A stretch of 64,000 bases of DNA from Diphasiastrum complanatum. Lineage: Eukaryota; Streptophyta; Lycopodiopsida; Lycopodiales; Lycopodiaceae. Under the pieces are notes generated by a model. The model was not told the DNA's origin, searched no databases, and was given only the letters and a program-made list of their open reading frames with translations. Numbering within the stretch: position 1 is the stretch's first letter; every line of letters starts with the position of its first letter. Positions 46,687-58,442 of this stretch are shown here, in pieces. The DNA lies in contig CM055101.1 of assembly GCA_029204225.1 (NCBI GenBank), positions 39,178,444 to 39,242,443 of the forward strand. The letters run 5' to 3'. Made by a program: the position numbers and the translations under genes.

Positions 46687-46754
46687 TTATGACAAATTTT
46701 TTTACGTGCACCTTCCGAACGCCGGAAGGTGCCTGCAAAAAAAATTTGTCATAA
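46687..46754. repeat. Foldback hairpin 2
   Basis: Arms TGACAAATTTTTTTACGTGC/ACCTTCC and GGAAGGTGCCTGC/AAAAAAAATTTGTCA pair over about 28 bp around a short GAACGCC loop. Looser pairing extends outward (GGTAAATTTTTTTTT against AAAAAAATTTGCC). It shares the GGAAGG core with hairpins 1 and 3. Confidence 0.85.
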
Positions 46755-47302
46755 AAAAATTTGCCCCACAGATTACGTTCTGCGAGGCACCGCCATTTTC
46801 TTTGTAAAAAATTTGAAAAATGATTTTATGATAAGAAGATTCTTATAGTTGATCCTAGAATTTTCAATTTTTATTCTGTTTTGACAGAGGTAACTTTCAT
46901 ATCTTGATAGTAACTTTCTTGAGTGTCGTAACTTTGATGCATAGTGTAGAGTTAAAGGCATAATGGAGTTCTAATTATTTTTTCTTTTAGTTGGGACCAC
47001 ATAATGTGCATTATGATACTTTCTCAATTTTGGCCTAATAAGCAACACTTGTCCTTAAGTATAGTCCCCTCTCCGGGGCCTTCCCTACCGTAATGCCAGG
47101 TGCTCAAGTCTGCTTTGTATTTTGAAAGCATCTCCATGAGCTTTATATCCATCCACCTTTCTCTCTCCTCTTGAATGTCATTCTCTCTCTACAATGTGCA
47201 TTCTCTCTATGGAATGTTCGCTTTCTCTCTCTACGGAATGTGCGTTCTCTCTCTACAAAATGTGCGTTGTCTCTCTACCTTCTCACGTAGGCATTACGTC
47301 TT

Positions 47303-47397
47303 GGAAGGTCCGAGGATCGAGGGCCTTCCTTGGAGGTCGGGGCTTGCCCTTGGGCAAGTGCCCTCCTTGCAAGGAAGGCCCTCGGTCAGGGCCTTCC
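47303..47397. repeat. Foldback hairpin 3
   Basis: The left arm GGAAGGTCCGAGGATCGAGG and right arm CCCTCGGTCAGGGCCTTCC pair, continuing inward through GGGCCTTCCTTG/CAAGGAAGGCCC to GGGCTTGCCC-TT-GGGCAAGTGCCC at the tip. The total of about 95 bp is a hairpin with few mismatches. Confidence 0.85.
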
Positions 47398-47673
47398 ACA
47401 TATATGTGATAACCAACAGATTTTTTTTTCTAAAAATAGTAAGTAGCATACCTGCGACCTTCTAAAAATAGAAGAGATCTTAATGACATCAGGTTTTTTA
47501 GAAATTGTGATACTTACATTATTAGTAGGTGTGGCAGATTATTGTGTAAAAACAGAACGCTTAATATTCCGGAATGCGTCATCACTGAAAAACAGAAATA
47601 TCGTGAAGGGCACCTTTCAAGTGCCCTTCATCCTCACAGAGAAATGGCTATGGCAGGCAATGGATCGTGACGA

Positions 47674-47907
47674 TCTTTCACTAACTGTGGAATTGTGACC
47701 GCAGTTCGCTATGGTTATGAGCACCAAGTTCTTGCTCAACTTCTAAGTTTTGTTTCATACAGTGCTCCTGAATATGCCATGTCAGGCATATACACAGTGA
47801 AGAGTGATGTTTACAACTTTGGAGTTGTCATGCTGGAGTTTCTAAATGGGCGGAAACCATTGTACAACAGTAAGCCACGAGCAAAGCAATCTTTAGTAAG
47901 GTGGGCA
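47674..47907 (+). pseudogene. STRUBBELIG-family-like receptor kinase fragment
   Basis: The frame reads [20 protein letters not shown] and then [34 protein letters not shown], then AKQSLVRWA. This is the activation loop to helix F region of a plant receptor-like kinase, and the wording ([24 protein letters not shown], RKPLDSSRPRxEQSLVRWA) is that of the STRUBBELIG receptor family, whose kinases are atypical. A stop lies just upstream (about 47668), and downstream the expected PQLHDID is replaced by unrelated residues to a stop at 47982. The DFG position is NCG here. It is a single-exon remnant, probably nonfunctional. Confidence 0.75.
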
Positions 47908-47982
47908 AACTCATCACCTCCATACAAATCTTGTAGGATGCAACAAAGAAACTCCAGCGAGCAGAGCATATATGCATTCTAG

Positions 47983-50900
47983 GGAGGGGGAGATTTGGTG
48001 TGGCGTGCACATACTAGCTCAGATCTTGATCAAGCCCTTGCTAAAAGCATTTCCAATGGCAAATTGAGTGAGACAGGCAATAGCGACAAAGGCAAAGGGG
48101 TCAATATCGACACTAGCGAAGTTCATGTGTTACTACAGTCGCTACATGTATTCTGTAACGTCTTGTTCATTTAGCCTAAGTACACATTGATCTATGTACA
48201 CACCTGCTAATAATGTCAGTTAACAGGCCCGAAGGGCCCGTCACTACAAATTGAAGGGCTCGCCCTTGCAATTACATTATCACAACTTTTTAAAAATAGC
48301 AAGTGAACCTTACAAAATTGTAAAGGTGCTTTTATGATTGTCTAAAAATAATAATGGTTCCTTACACATTTATTAATCCATGAATTCATGTGATAATAAT
48401 TTCAGTCTAATATTGTGCCATTTATACATTATGAAAAAATCTGGAGGTTGTTATGGCAGACAAATTACCCTATCCCCTAGACCAGTTTGTATGTAGTGTA
48501 GACGTTGGTCTCAAGAAGACTTAACAAGTGTTCCAAGCAAAACTCTTCTTCCATATAATTTCCTTTTGGTGTAAATCATGATGAGAGCATGTTATGGCCA
48601 ATCATAGTGACATCAACCTATTGGGTCTTTATTTAGTTAATGTATTTCTTTGGTTGTTTGTGCATGTTGAGCAAGTTAAGTTTTTCACAATTGATATTGG
48701 TTGGATTTTGTGCCTATAGGTGGGTTATATTTTTCCCATTTCGTGCCCCCTTCCAATGTGTGTGTGTGCGCGCGCACTCGTGAGTACTCGAGTGAGTGAG
48801 TGTGTGTGTGTGTGTGTGCATGTGCGCACGTGCGTGTGAGATTTTTGATAACAAGCAAGCAAACAAAGCAAACAAGCAAGTATAATAAGAATAAGTTTAT
48901 GGTCAATTATCACATCAAATCTTGTCCATGGGTAGCTTGTGGCTAATACCACTTTTTGCTTGCGTCCAAAATCATGTGTGTATTGGCCCTTTGAACGTTC
49001 ATTATCCAGTATGCATTTATCCTAGAGAGCTTGCATACAATCTTACCACTCAATTTACCATGCTAGGTCCTCAATAAGGGATTTGGTGGTTGACCTTTTT
49101 TCTCACCTTTAGATTCAAAGTTTGATTATGCTTTGATGCACACGGCCATAGAACATTAGAATAAAAAAAAAACTCTCCATGCTAGATAGCTACACCTATT
49201 AAAAACCCTCCCTTGTCTCATACTTGAAACAAATAAAGTTTGTCATATGTGCTTGCATAGGAGAGGACTAATTCATGGACTTTTTCATACTTTCTCCCTC
49301 ATGTGCGTGGTATCATTTTTCTTTGAGGATCAATTTGGTTCCATTGATTGATGAAAAGTTTATTGCATCTAGAAGGGAAGACAAGGTCTCCTAGTGCAAA
49401 ATCCAAGTTTATGTCAACTTCGACATTGCATCCAATGTAATTTTCTCTCTTAACACCAATAGAAAGGCTTTTATTTTCTCTTGAAAGGCACAAGGTTGAT
49501 GGTTATCGACTAGAAGTATTCACAACAATTATAAGGGTTGAAGCCAAAACCACACTTTTTGTTTTTATTTTCTCTTGAAAGGCACAAGGTTGACAGTTAT
49601 CGACTAGAAGTATTCACAATATTTAGAAGGGTTGAAGCCAAAACCACACTTTTTTATATTAGCTCTCACATCCATGCATGGACCAAGATTTTTTGTCTCA
49701 AAAGTGTGTTACACATTTCATCTAAAGATTTGTGATTAATCCCAAGTATTTGGGTTAAATTCTTGCAACAAGGAACAAAAATCAAGGAGCTCAAAGTGAG
49801 CCCAAGATGCAATGCAAGCAGCCATTGAAAGCGAGGCCCTACATGAAGGCTACAACAATTATTTATGATGTCCATTTAAATGGCTTGCACAAAAGCATTG
49901 ATGCATCTAAATATTGATGTTAGTGGTCATAGTGCTATGTATTGATTATTTTTGTAATTCTTATGTTTTTGTACTTTTTTTTTAATTTATCAGCCTAAAA
50001 ATTGGATTTGCTTATAGTTCAATGATTAGTGTTGGCCGTGCATGAGTTCAGCTTTCAATACAAATTTCATACAAAATGCTCGTTATGTTGTCAAGACTCT
50101 AGACACATTGGTCTTCATTAAGCTTACTAGTATATTATGTAGAATGGGTGAATAGGCAAATCACATATTTGACTTGATTTCTTGTTAGAGTCTCATGTTG
50201 TGGTACTAAAGCACTTTCTGCCAAGATTTTATGAGTCTCCACCATGAAGCTACTCAAGCAATAAGGTATTCTTATGTTTGACGCTTGGCATGATTGTGCA
50301 GGATTTGGATATGCCTCGAAGGGTTTTGCTAAACTCTCAATTTCAAGTACCACCTAAAGAACCAGGCTCAAAACCTCCCCAATGTCGCAATGGATGTGGT
50401 GATTGTCGAGGTGAATGTGTTGCAAGGCCCGAATATATTCAAGGAGGAAGAAGCACAGGCCAACATGCAATTTGGACTTGCATGTGTCAAGCATTTTGAA
50501 CAATTTGTGTGTGCTACAATGGTTTGTTTGAACAACTTTTGATATGTTGTTATAGTATATATATAATGGGAAAATTTTGGTTGCTAGGCTTATGGAGTAT
50601 AGCTCGCTTGCCTATCATTTATTCAAGAGAGAGCACACCTCATCACGTCTCACCATATTGGCTAGAGTCTAAAAAATGAAATCTCACACCATTGATGGAG
50701 ACAGACCTACTTAGGGCACTCTTTCTTATGGCACTTCTAAATAAGCAGGCCCTAGATTCGGATGCACTTTGGGCTCACATTCAGCATGCCTCTTATATCG
50801 TGTTGTACTATACGGGCAAATTTTCCATATATTGCAAATAATTTTGTTGTATGGTAAATAAATATGTTTCTTTGTAGTTCATCTAGTGACTCCATTATTT

Positions 50901-53049
50901 TGTATTTTGTAGCTTGATATGTTGCTTACATGGATGGCTAAAAAATCTAGTTGGCCAATGCAATTTAGTGTTGCAATGATAAAAGTTCTAAGCTTTTGTC
51001 ATTATAGGCTATAATTTTTAGATGCATATTTGTAATGAATTGAGTAGGACAATTTTTTTTTACAAATTTTGAAGTTATCTAAGTAATTTAGATTGTTGAA
51101 GTCTCTTGTCATATTGGCTAGGTACATCAACATGTGCACATGGCAAGTTGCATTTGTTTTTTCTCCTTTTAAGAATATTATTTTCATAAATAACATTGTT
51201 TATTTTCGTGGATGTAAAAAATTGAACCTTTGGTTTTAAGAGTAAAAAATTTTGCCTGGAAATGTGGTTTGTCCATGAAGTTGGAGATTATTATACTTTG
51301 GGGTTGCTAATTTGGTTATGTAGGATCTAGGCTCTTACATGGTGTATGCCCTTCTAGATGCATTTCTTTCACAAGATCACTGAATTGACATTTCAAAAAA
51401 TATTCATTTTTTTTTTTTTTATCAATGTTTTCAAATCATTCTACCAAACAATCTTTCAAATAGAGCTTGTTCATGTAGAAAGTATTTTCTTACTAAATAT
51501 GCAAAGGTTGAGATTCAATTTGCTTGAATTTTGAACATGTTTATATTGTTCCATGCATCAAAGACATGACTCTTTTTTGTCATTTTTGTTTTCTTGACAT
51601 TCACATGTGCTTCAATATAGAGAGATTGAATGAGAATGTGATAACAATGTGATCTAGGTTGCCAAGGCTTGACTATTTAACCTTTCAAAATAATCTCCAT
51701 CCATTGTTTTTTTTTTATGGCCGTGTTTTGAAACGAGACATTTGATTTGCAAGTCTTGGCTAATAAATTTTGTTGAGCCTAATGATAATAGTTTTATCTT
51801 TTTCTTCCTCAGTTTTTTATGTCATTTGCTTTAGTTTTGGTTTGCTCTTCCAACTTTGTTTACCCACAAACAATAAATACATTCCATGTTGTGCAATGCA
51901 ATGATGTTTACTAGGTAGTTGAAGACACCCAATATTTTGAGACTCATCTCCTTGCATTCCAAAGATGTTTGTTGATCATAAAATTGCCATCCCATGACCA
52001 ACTGAAAATGCATTCCCAAACTTGAAAGCAACATTTGAAGCGAAGATGTTCAACAAGCTCCACCTCACTAGCCCATACTAAGTAGAGCTTATCATTAAAT
52101 TGAAAACTTGCTCTAGAAAGTAAATCATCCTACTCTACAATCTAAAACCATTTTTCTTTGAATATTTTATGTCTTTTAACCACCAAAATTTTATGCTTTA
52201 CAAATCAAATCGTCTTCCTCCATTTTCTATTTTAGATTGAAGCATTCAAACACAAAATGGTAAACTTTGGGATACTTCTATTGAATTATTTCACTTATTT
52301 TGCTCATTTTAAGGACCACAAGTTGTCAAGATTCTTAAGCCATCTTGGACTTCCACAACATCACGATGCGTTTGCAAATGTTAGATCGAACACAACTCTT
52401 TTGAGTTAAGTAAAAACTCTCTTTTCAAAAAATTATAAGTCGTTATATATTCAATTGGAAAACACTATTTTCAAAAATTGAGACATTTTCTCCCAAGCTT
52501 CTAACTGTTGGGGATCGAGGACATATGACAAGAGTTTTCTCGACAAGCTTGCAACGAGAAAACTCCTCTCCCCATGATGAAATGATAATATTTTGTTTAA
52601 AGAATCAATTTGTGAGTTCAAAGTGATGTGATTATTGCAATTCAGTTCATTGCCATTGATTTGACCTTTGGCAAATAACATCAATAGGCATCTCAGGCAG
52701 CTGTGAATGGTGTTTATGATAGCCATGCATTTTTTGATATGATATTTGAAATTAGTCATTGAAATTAGATGGTTTTGAATTAGGGAAGTATGAAGAAAAC
52801 ATGTGGTACACAATTACTACAATGTACAAAACAATGAAATTGCACAAGTATATGTAGTAAGTGAGTAAGTTAATTGAAAGTGTACATCAAGTAATGAATG
52901 AATCTAAAACACCTCAAATGAATGAATGAATGAATCTTAAATCTAAATCTTTACATTTTGTTCAAACTTGACCGAACATTATTTGAATGACCTCATGCCT
53001 GAATTCTTTTTTTCAAATTTTGTCCAAATTATAAAATGTTCAGATCTTC
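47983..53049. other. Gene-poor DNA with minor repeats
   Basis: No coding similarity was found over 5 kb. Visible structure: a (GT)n/GTGC-rich microsatellite at 48759-48838, a 94-bp tandem duplication at 49470-49657, GGCCCGAAGGGCCC at about 48227, and (AATG)n at 52915-52936. Long T-runs occur at 49975, 51050 and 51410. Otherwise nothing supports a gene. Confidence 0.6.
49470..49657. repeat. 94-bp tandem duplication
   Basis: Two adjacent units begin TTATTTTCTCTTGAAAGGCA (49471 and 49565) and end AAGCCAAAACCACACTTTTT, with few differences. A recent local duplication without coding content. Confidence 0.9.
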
Positions 53050-54733
53050 GCATAAGCTTGAAGATGATTCATCTAACCACTCTATTGGAAGAGAGGTACC
53101 TGAGATCAAGGAGGAGCTTGATCATGAGGAGGAGCTAGAACCAAGAACACCAAGCACACCAAAAAGATCCACAAGGTCAAGGATGGAGCCATTAAGGCTC
53201 ACATACAAGGACAAGGGTAAGCAAGCCGAGGGAATTATTTCTTCTTATTCATCACATCTTTTGAAGAGCCTTCAAATGTTAGTGAAGCTTTAGAATCAAA
53301 GGAGTGGTTTCAAGCTATGTGTGATGAGTACAATGCATTGATGGAGAATGATACTTGGATGCTTGTTGATCTACCTTTGGATAGGAATGTAATTGGATGT
53401 AACTGGGTTTTTAAGCTCAAGTTGAATCAAGATGGGAGTGTTTCTAAGCACAAGGCAAGGCTTGTAGCCAAGGGATATGCTCAATCAAAGGGCATAGATT
53501 ATGATGAGACCTTTGCACTCGTGGCAAAGATGGTCACCATAAGACTAATCATTGCTCTTGCTTCTCCCTTTGATTGGTTATTGTTTCAAATGGATGTGTC
53601 AAATGCTTTCTTAAATGGTCATTTGGAAGAGGATATATTCATGGAGTAGCCCGAGGGCTTTATCAAGCAAGGTATGGAAGACAAGGTGTGTCATCTCAAG
53701 AGGAGCTTGTATGGTTTGAAACAAGCTTCTAGAACTTGGAACACAAGGCTCCATACTTTTCTTATCTCTATTGGATTTACTCCTAGTGAGTATGATCTCA
53801 CTTTGTACATAAGATTTAGTGCAAAAGGCATTGTACTTTTATTACTTTATGTTGATGACATCATACTTAGTGGAGATGATTTAGAAGGTGTTGAGAAAAC
53901 TAAGCTAGATCTATCCAAAGAGTTCAAGATGGTAGATCTCGGGCTTTTGCACTAAGTCATTTTGGATATGGAAGTACTTAGATCTTTAGATTATGTCTTC
54001 ATTTGTCAGTCTAAGTATCCCATTTCATTACTCAATAGATTTAACATGCATGGATGCAAGCATGTAGAGACTCCTATGGAGGATGATGTAAAAGTGACCA
54101 ATAAAGAGGATGAAAGATCCTTCAAGGACATCACTCTTTACATGAAACTTATTGGCTCCTTAATGTGGATAACCATAACAAGACCTGATCTTTGCTATAA
54201 TGTTTGCAAGCTTAGTCAAAATATGCAAAATCCATTAGTTATCCATTGGAAATGTGCCGAAAGAATATTGAGATACATCTCGGGCACACTAGATTTTGGG
54301 ATCCTTTATAGAGGTGAATCCATTAACTTGCATGCTTTTAGTGATTCAAATTTTGCAGAGGACAAGAAGGCTTTCATCAACCGAGGCCGAGTACAAGGCT
54401 CTAACAACCACAACCAAGGAAGTACTATGGATCAAGAGGTTGCTTGAAGAGCTCAAAGTGATTAGATCAAGTGTCATTCTGCTCATCTACAATGACAACA
54501 TCTCAGCCCAACACCTAGCATCCAATCGAATCTACCATGCAAGGAGCAAACACATAGAGATTGCTCACCACTTTGTAAAAGAAAAGGTCCAAGCTAAGGA
54601 GGTCTCATTAGAGCATGTTTCAAGTGAAGAATGCATATCTGATATATTGACAAATTTTTTTCAAAAGAATGCTTTTTTGAAGCTTAGATCAGCCCTTGGA
54701 TTAATTAGTAAAGCTATGTTATCATCTAGCTAG
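53050..54733 (+). pseudogene. Copia linker-RT-RNase H, family A copy 2
   Basis: It begins in the integrase-RT linker (DDSSNHSIGREVPEIKEELD, RSTRSRMEPLRLTYKDKG) and continues into reverse transcriptase: MCDEYNALMENDTWMLVDLP, WVFKLKLNQDGSVSKHKARL, FQMDVSNAFLNGHLEEDIFM and the catalytic LLYVDDIILSGDD. RNase H follows (RPDLCYNVCKLSQNM, SGTLDFGILYRGES) with a deletion before LSSTEAEYKALTTTTKEVLW and EHVSSEECISDIL. Stops at 53647 (TAG) and 53953 (TAA) and frameshifts near 53280 and 54380 disable it. It is 5' truncated; an LTR follows. Confidence 0.9.
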
Positions 54734-54750
54734 ATTGTGAGGAGGAGTAT

Positions 54751-55800
54751 TGAAATTCACAATTCTAGCTTGACCAATTTTGGTCACATGCATTATAATT
54801 GGCAAGATGACCATGTAAATAGATGCCACACATGCCAAATTACATAGGATGCTTTCCACTAAGTTCATTCCTCATATTACATTGTGATAGCATCTTTGAA
54901 ATGAGGAAAAAATGTGTTTGGATAGGCTAGAAAAATTCTAGGATCTAAAAATAGCATGTTTTACATTGTTTTTGGATCTCGAGATCTTGAACCCAAGTTA
55001 GGGTGGATCCAATGACCTATTAGGGTAGATGTTAGGGTTAGGGTATGATAAGTTCATAGGTGCCCTAATATGCTCAGATCCGAGCTTGAAAAGTATAAAT
55101 GTATGATAGGATTTCCATCCAAATATCAAGAAAAATCGAGTTTTTTCACTTTTATCATCATTGTCTTTTGGTGGCAAGTTCTAGCTATTGGATCTGAGTG
55201 TTCTTATGCATCAATTGCTTGGTTTGGAAGGCACTGAACCTATTTACAGGTCTGAGAAGCTTGCTGTACTTTACTTTGGTTCATTTGATCAAATCTATGT
55301 GCCTAATGTGGAGTTAAATGCCACATTAGAGGAGTTTTGAGCTCCAAAAAGACCCTTTAAGAATTCGTGCAAGATGTAGTTTATATTATTAAATTATTAT
55401 AACACTAATACTTTTGACTTGCCATAAATTTTTAATCGTAGCTCAAAAGTATGTCATCTAACATATAATTGGAAAGCCCTTGTTGAGCGCTTTCCAATGC
55501 ACCAAACTTTGCTAAATTTGGAATTACCACTAAAAAGTTATGCCATTTTTAGTGTGGAATCAAAACATGGATTTAAAAATTTACGTTACGTAGCTTTCAA
55601 ATTTGAGTGTTTTGATTGGTCCGTGTGTAAGAAAAAATTGAGAAAAAATTTAAAAAGAATCTTTACAAAGGGTCTTTTTGGGATTTAGAACTCCTCTAAT
55701 GAATTTGCTAGTTTTGGTAACTAGTCTTGATTCTAGCTCATAGTTTGGATCTAGATCTTTGATTTATGCATCCTCCATTACTTTTAGGATTGATTGGGAT
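54751..55800 (+). repeat. 3' LTR of family A copy 2, containing a MITE
   Basis: It follows GTGAGGAGGAGTAT and begins TGAAATTCACAATTC. It is colinear with 19095-19744 except for the inserted 378 bp at 55324-55701. TATA-like AAAAGTATAAATG lies at about 55090. It ends where both copies diverge (GATTGATTGGGAT); minus-strand family B sequence starts right there. Confidence 0.85.
55324..55701. mobile_element. MITE with about 40-bp terminal inverted repeats
   Basis: The ends read CATTAGAGGAGTTTTGAGCT and, inverted, CATTAGAGGAGTTCTAAATC; both continue with CCAAAAAGACCCTTT. The empty site is visible in the sister LTR at about 19646 (AAATGCCA/AATTAGCTAG), so the block is a true insertion of about 378 bp. 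A clear target duplication is not seen, so the superfamily is unassigned. There is no transposase; the interior is AT-rich. Confidence 0.88.
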
Positions 55801-57880
55801 TCATTTTGCTGTAGAATTTTGTCATCTTCTTGTAGCACTGCCTGGTGGACTGTTTCAGTCCATAGATGCTTTTGTGCATTTTGTAGGCATAGTCAACAAA
55901 TGACTTATAGGTAAACCATGGTGACTGGTCCATGTAGACCTCTTCCTTCAGCTATCCATGTAGGAATGCTATCTTTTCATCTACAATGTGGATCTTCAAA
56001 TTATAGGTACCTGCTATAGGTACCTGCATATGAAAACAATATGCGTATAGATGTGTGCTTTACAACAGGAGAAAAGGTTTCAGTATAGTCGATGCCATAC
56101 TTTTGCGAGAAACCTTTTTTGACTAATCTGGCTTTGTATTTTGATACATTGCCATCTGGTCCATACTTGTACTTGTAGACCCAGTTGCACTTGACAGTCT
56201 TTTTGTCAACTGGTACTGGTTCAAGAGTCCAGACCTTGTTTTCTTGCATGGAGTGCACCTCTTCCTCCATTGCTTTTATCCATCTGTCCTTATTGGGACT
56301 GTTAATAGCTTATTCGCAAGTTTGTGGTTCACCACCGAATCCACAAAACTCTTCTGTTGTAGAAGCTAAGATGTCAGGCACAAATATGACTGGTGCTCTT
56401 CTTTGTCTAGCAGATCTCCTTGGAGATAATACAGGCTCATTAATTGCCTTGCCCTTGTCCTGTCTGCCAACAACAGGACCTCAGTGTATCGCAGGTGTGC
56501 TGGGTACTCCCGATATGTCGGTCTGCTCGTCATCCAAACTATCATTCAGTCCGTTTGGAATTTGAACATCTTCATCTAGATGCTCAAGGTCCACTCCTCT
56601 GTCGGTGTGGGCAGGTCATAATACTGCTTGCTAAGAACTTCGTAGCTGATTGGATTTTTGTCAGCAATGGTTCTTGCCTTGTCAAATCTGACGTCTCTGA
56701 CAATCTTTAATTCATTGGTTTGGGACATGTATATTCTGTAGTAAGAAGATTGTACATCATACCCAACCAAGAATCCTTGCTCCACCTTTTCGTCTAGCTT
56801 TTTTCTCTTCTTATCAGGTATGTGTGAATATGCTACACATCCGAATATCCAAACATGAGCCAATTTTGGCTTGTTTCTCCACCATACCTCATGTGGGGTA
56901 GTGTGAGGAATGCCTGATTTGCATGTCTTGTTCTACAGGTAGGCGGCTGTAGCTACTACTTCAGCCCATAGTGGTCTTGATGCCTTTGAGTAGGCCATCA
57001 TGCACCTTGCTGCTTCCATGCGGGTTCTGTTCTTCCTCTTAGCTACACCATTATGTTGTGGTGTATATGCGGCAGTCTTCTTGTGAAGAATTTATCGACT
57101 TTTATAGAAGTTGATAAACTGGTTGGAGATGTATTCTCCTCCTCTATTAGTTCTGATCTGCTTGACTTTCTTCTATGTCCACTTCTTAGCCCAATTATTA
57201 CTTTCTAAACTTATCAAGAGCTTCCGATTTGTTGTGGATGAAGTAGACAACAACAAACTGTAGTCATCGATGAATGTGATGTAGTATCTTGAACCTCCTA
57301 TAGAGAGCACATCAAAAGGTCTACAGATGTCAGAGTGTATAAACTCCAGAAGCTTTGTCACTCTGAAGGAATCCCTGGTGAAGGGTGTTCGTAACATCTT
57401 GCCTTTGTTGCATGCATCACAGGGTGTAAGACTTGCATTCTTTATGCTCATTCCTATGAATGCATCGTGATGGCTTGCTTTGTATAGCACCATCGGGTTC
57501 AAGTGAAATAATCTCTTGTGTCACAGAACATCCATTGACTCATGGGCTTGATGGGCTTGCTCCGTTGGTAGGCATACTTTCAGGTGATACATGTTGCCTC
57601 TTTGTCTGCCTTATGTGATGAGTGTTCTGGTGCTGGCATCAATCACATTGCATGTCTCATTTGTAAATGTTACATGCATGCCTACATCGGTTATATTTGC
57701 AACTGATAACAGATCCCTTTGTAGTGTAGGTACGTACAGGACGTCATCGAGTTTTCTATTTTTGTCGTTGGTGTTGAGCCACAGCACGTCAGTTTTGCTC
57801 ACTTCATGTCGCCATCCATTTCCTAGAATGATATATATGGAGGAATCGATTTGTCGAAAGTCAGTAGATAATGTTTTGTA
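55801..57880 (-). pseudogene. Copia protease-integrase-RT, family B copy 2
   Basis: In minus-strand order: protease IILGNGWRHEVSKTDVLWLN with LDDVLYVPTLQRDLLSVANI; pre-integrase HHDAFIGMSIKNASLTPCDA with CNKGKM; integrase FIHSDICRPFDV and ITFIDDYS, decayed through NRT (about 57030); C-terminus FGCVAYSHIPDKKRKKLDEK; linker; and RT start [40 protein letters not shown]. It breaks off in RT near 55801, before the catalytic box, at the family A LTR end. Frameshifts and stops occur near 57500, 57170, 56940, 56300 and 56000. Its protease start is fused to an LTR at about 57880. Confidence 0.88.
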
Positions 57881-58257
57881 ATAGCAAAAGTATATCTACT
57901 GTAAGCAACCGTCATTCAAAGATTCAGAGATTGCACAATATGCATTGAAAAAAACAAAAACTACAACTCTTTTATTATCATAACAGAGTTTACAATGTAA
58001 TCCTTTGTGTGAGTTGTCTGTTTCCAGATCAGCATGTCGGCGCAAGAGAGATGTTCTCTGTCATGAATAGAAACTAGCTACTGCTAATTTTTCTATGTGT
58101 ATGTGACAATGTGTGTGTTTGCTGCTACAAGACTATCACTCATCGTCTATCATCAAAAATCTGCTATCATTCTCGTTGATCCCATATATAGAGGAATAGA
58201 GAAATGATTAGTTTAAGCCATGTCATCAAAAGAACTACATAAGATTTAATCCTAACA
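57880..58257 (-). repeat. LTR fused directly to protease, family B copy 2
   Basis: On the minus strand it starts TGTTAGGATTAAATC at 58257, just after the pol tail at 58270-58442. It has a TATA-like CTATATATGGG at about 58190 and an AATAAAAG at about 57973. At about 57880 it runs straight into protease codons (KTLSTDFRQID), so the LTR 3' end, primer site and all of gag are missing. The exact junction is uncertain by some tens of bases. Confidence 0.65.
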
Positions 58258-58263
58258 ATTTTT

Positions 58264-58442
58264 GAAATAGTCTGTGGAGTTCGTTTCTCCATGTAGGTAC
58301 TTCTTTGATCTTCATTGTACTTGGATCGTGAGGGTCCGCTATTTTTGTGAGCTGCCTTTGCAGCCATCAAGGCTCCTTCGATTGTTCGCTCACCTCGTAG
58401 GTGACTGCTCGATGTGTCGGCCTGTTCCAATATATCGCTCAC
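58264..58442 (-). pseudogene. Copia pol C-terminal tail, family B
   Basis: It encodes SDILEQADTSSSHLRGERTI and EGALMAAKAAHKNSGPSRSK, the latter also ending family B copy 1 at 29750-29808. It directly precedes the LTR start at 58257. RNase H proper is missing upstream. Confidence 0.7.

Larger units (their letters stand above)
45109..47673. other. Intron-like or intergenic DNA with GC-rich hairpins
   Basis: I find no exon-like coding similarity here. Three long hairpins (46509-46612, 46687-46754, 47303-47397) and a perfect small one (GAAGGGCAC/GTGCCCTTC, about 47605-47629) stand out. TCTCTCT-rich DNA at 47158-47280 has a repeated ACGGAATGTGCGTTCTCTCT pattern. Confidence 0.6.

Noticed and set aside
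48227-48262. GGCCCGAAGGGCCC palindrome as a terminator-like hairpin
   Set aside because: No gene ends nearby and intrinsic terminators are not expected in plant nuclear DNA; more likely related to the nearby foldback sequences.
50278-50499. 73-codon frame with several cysteines (NGCGDCRGEC)
   Set aside because: No signal peptide, no known cysteine pattern and no conserved context; probably chance.
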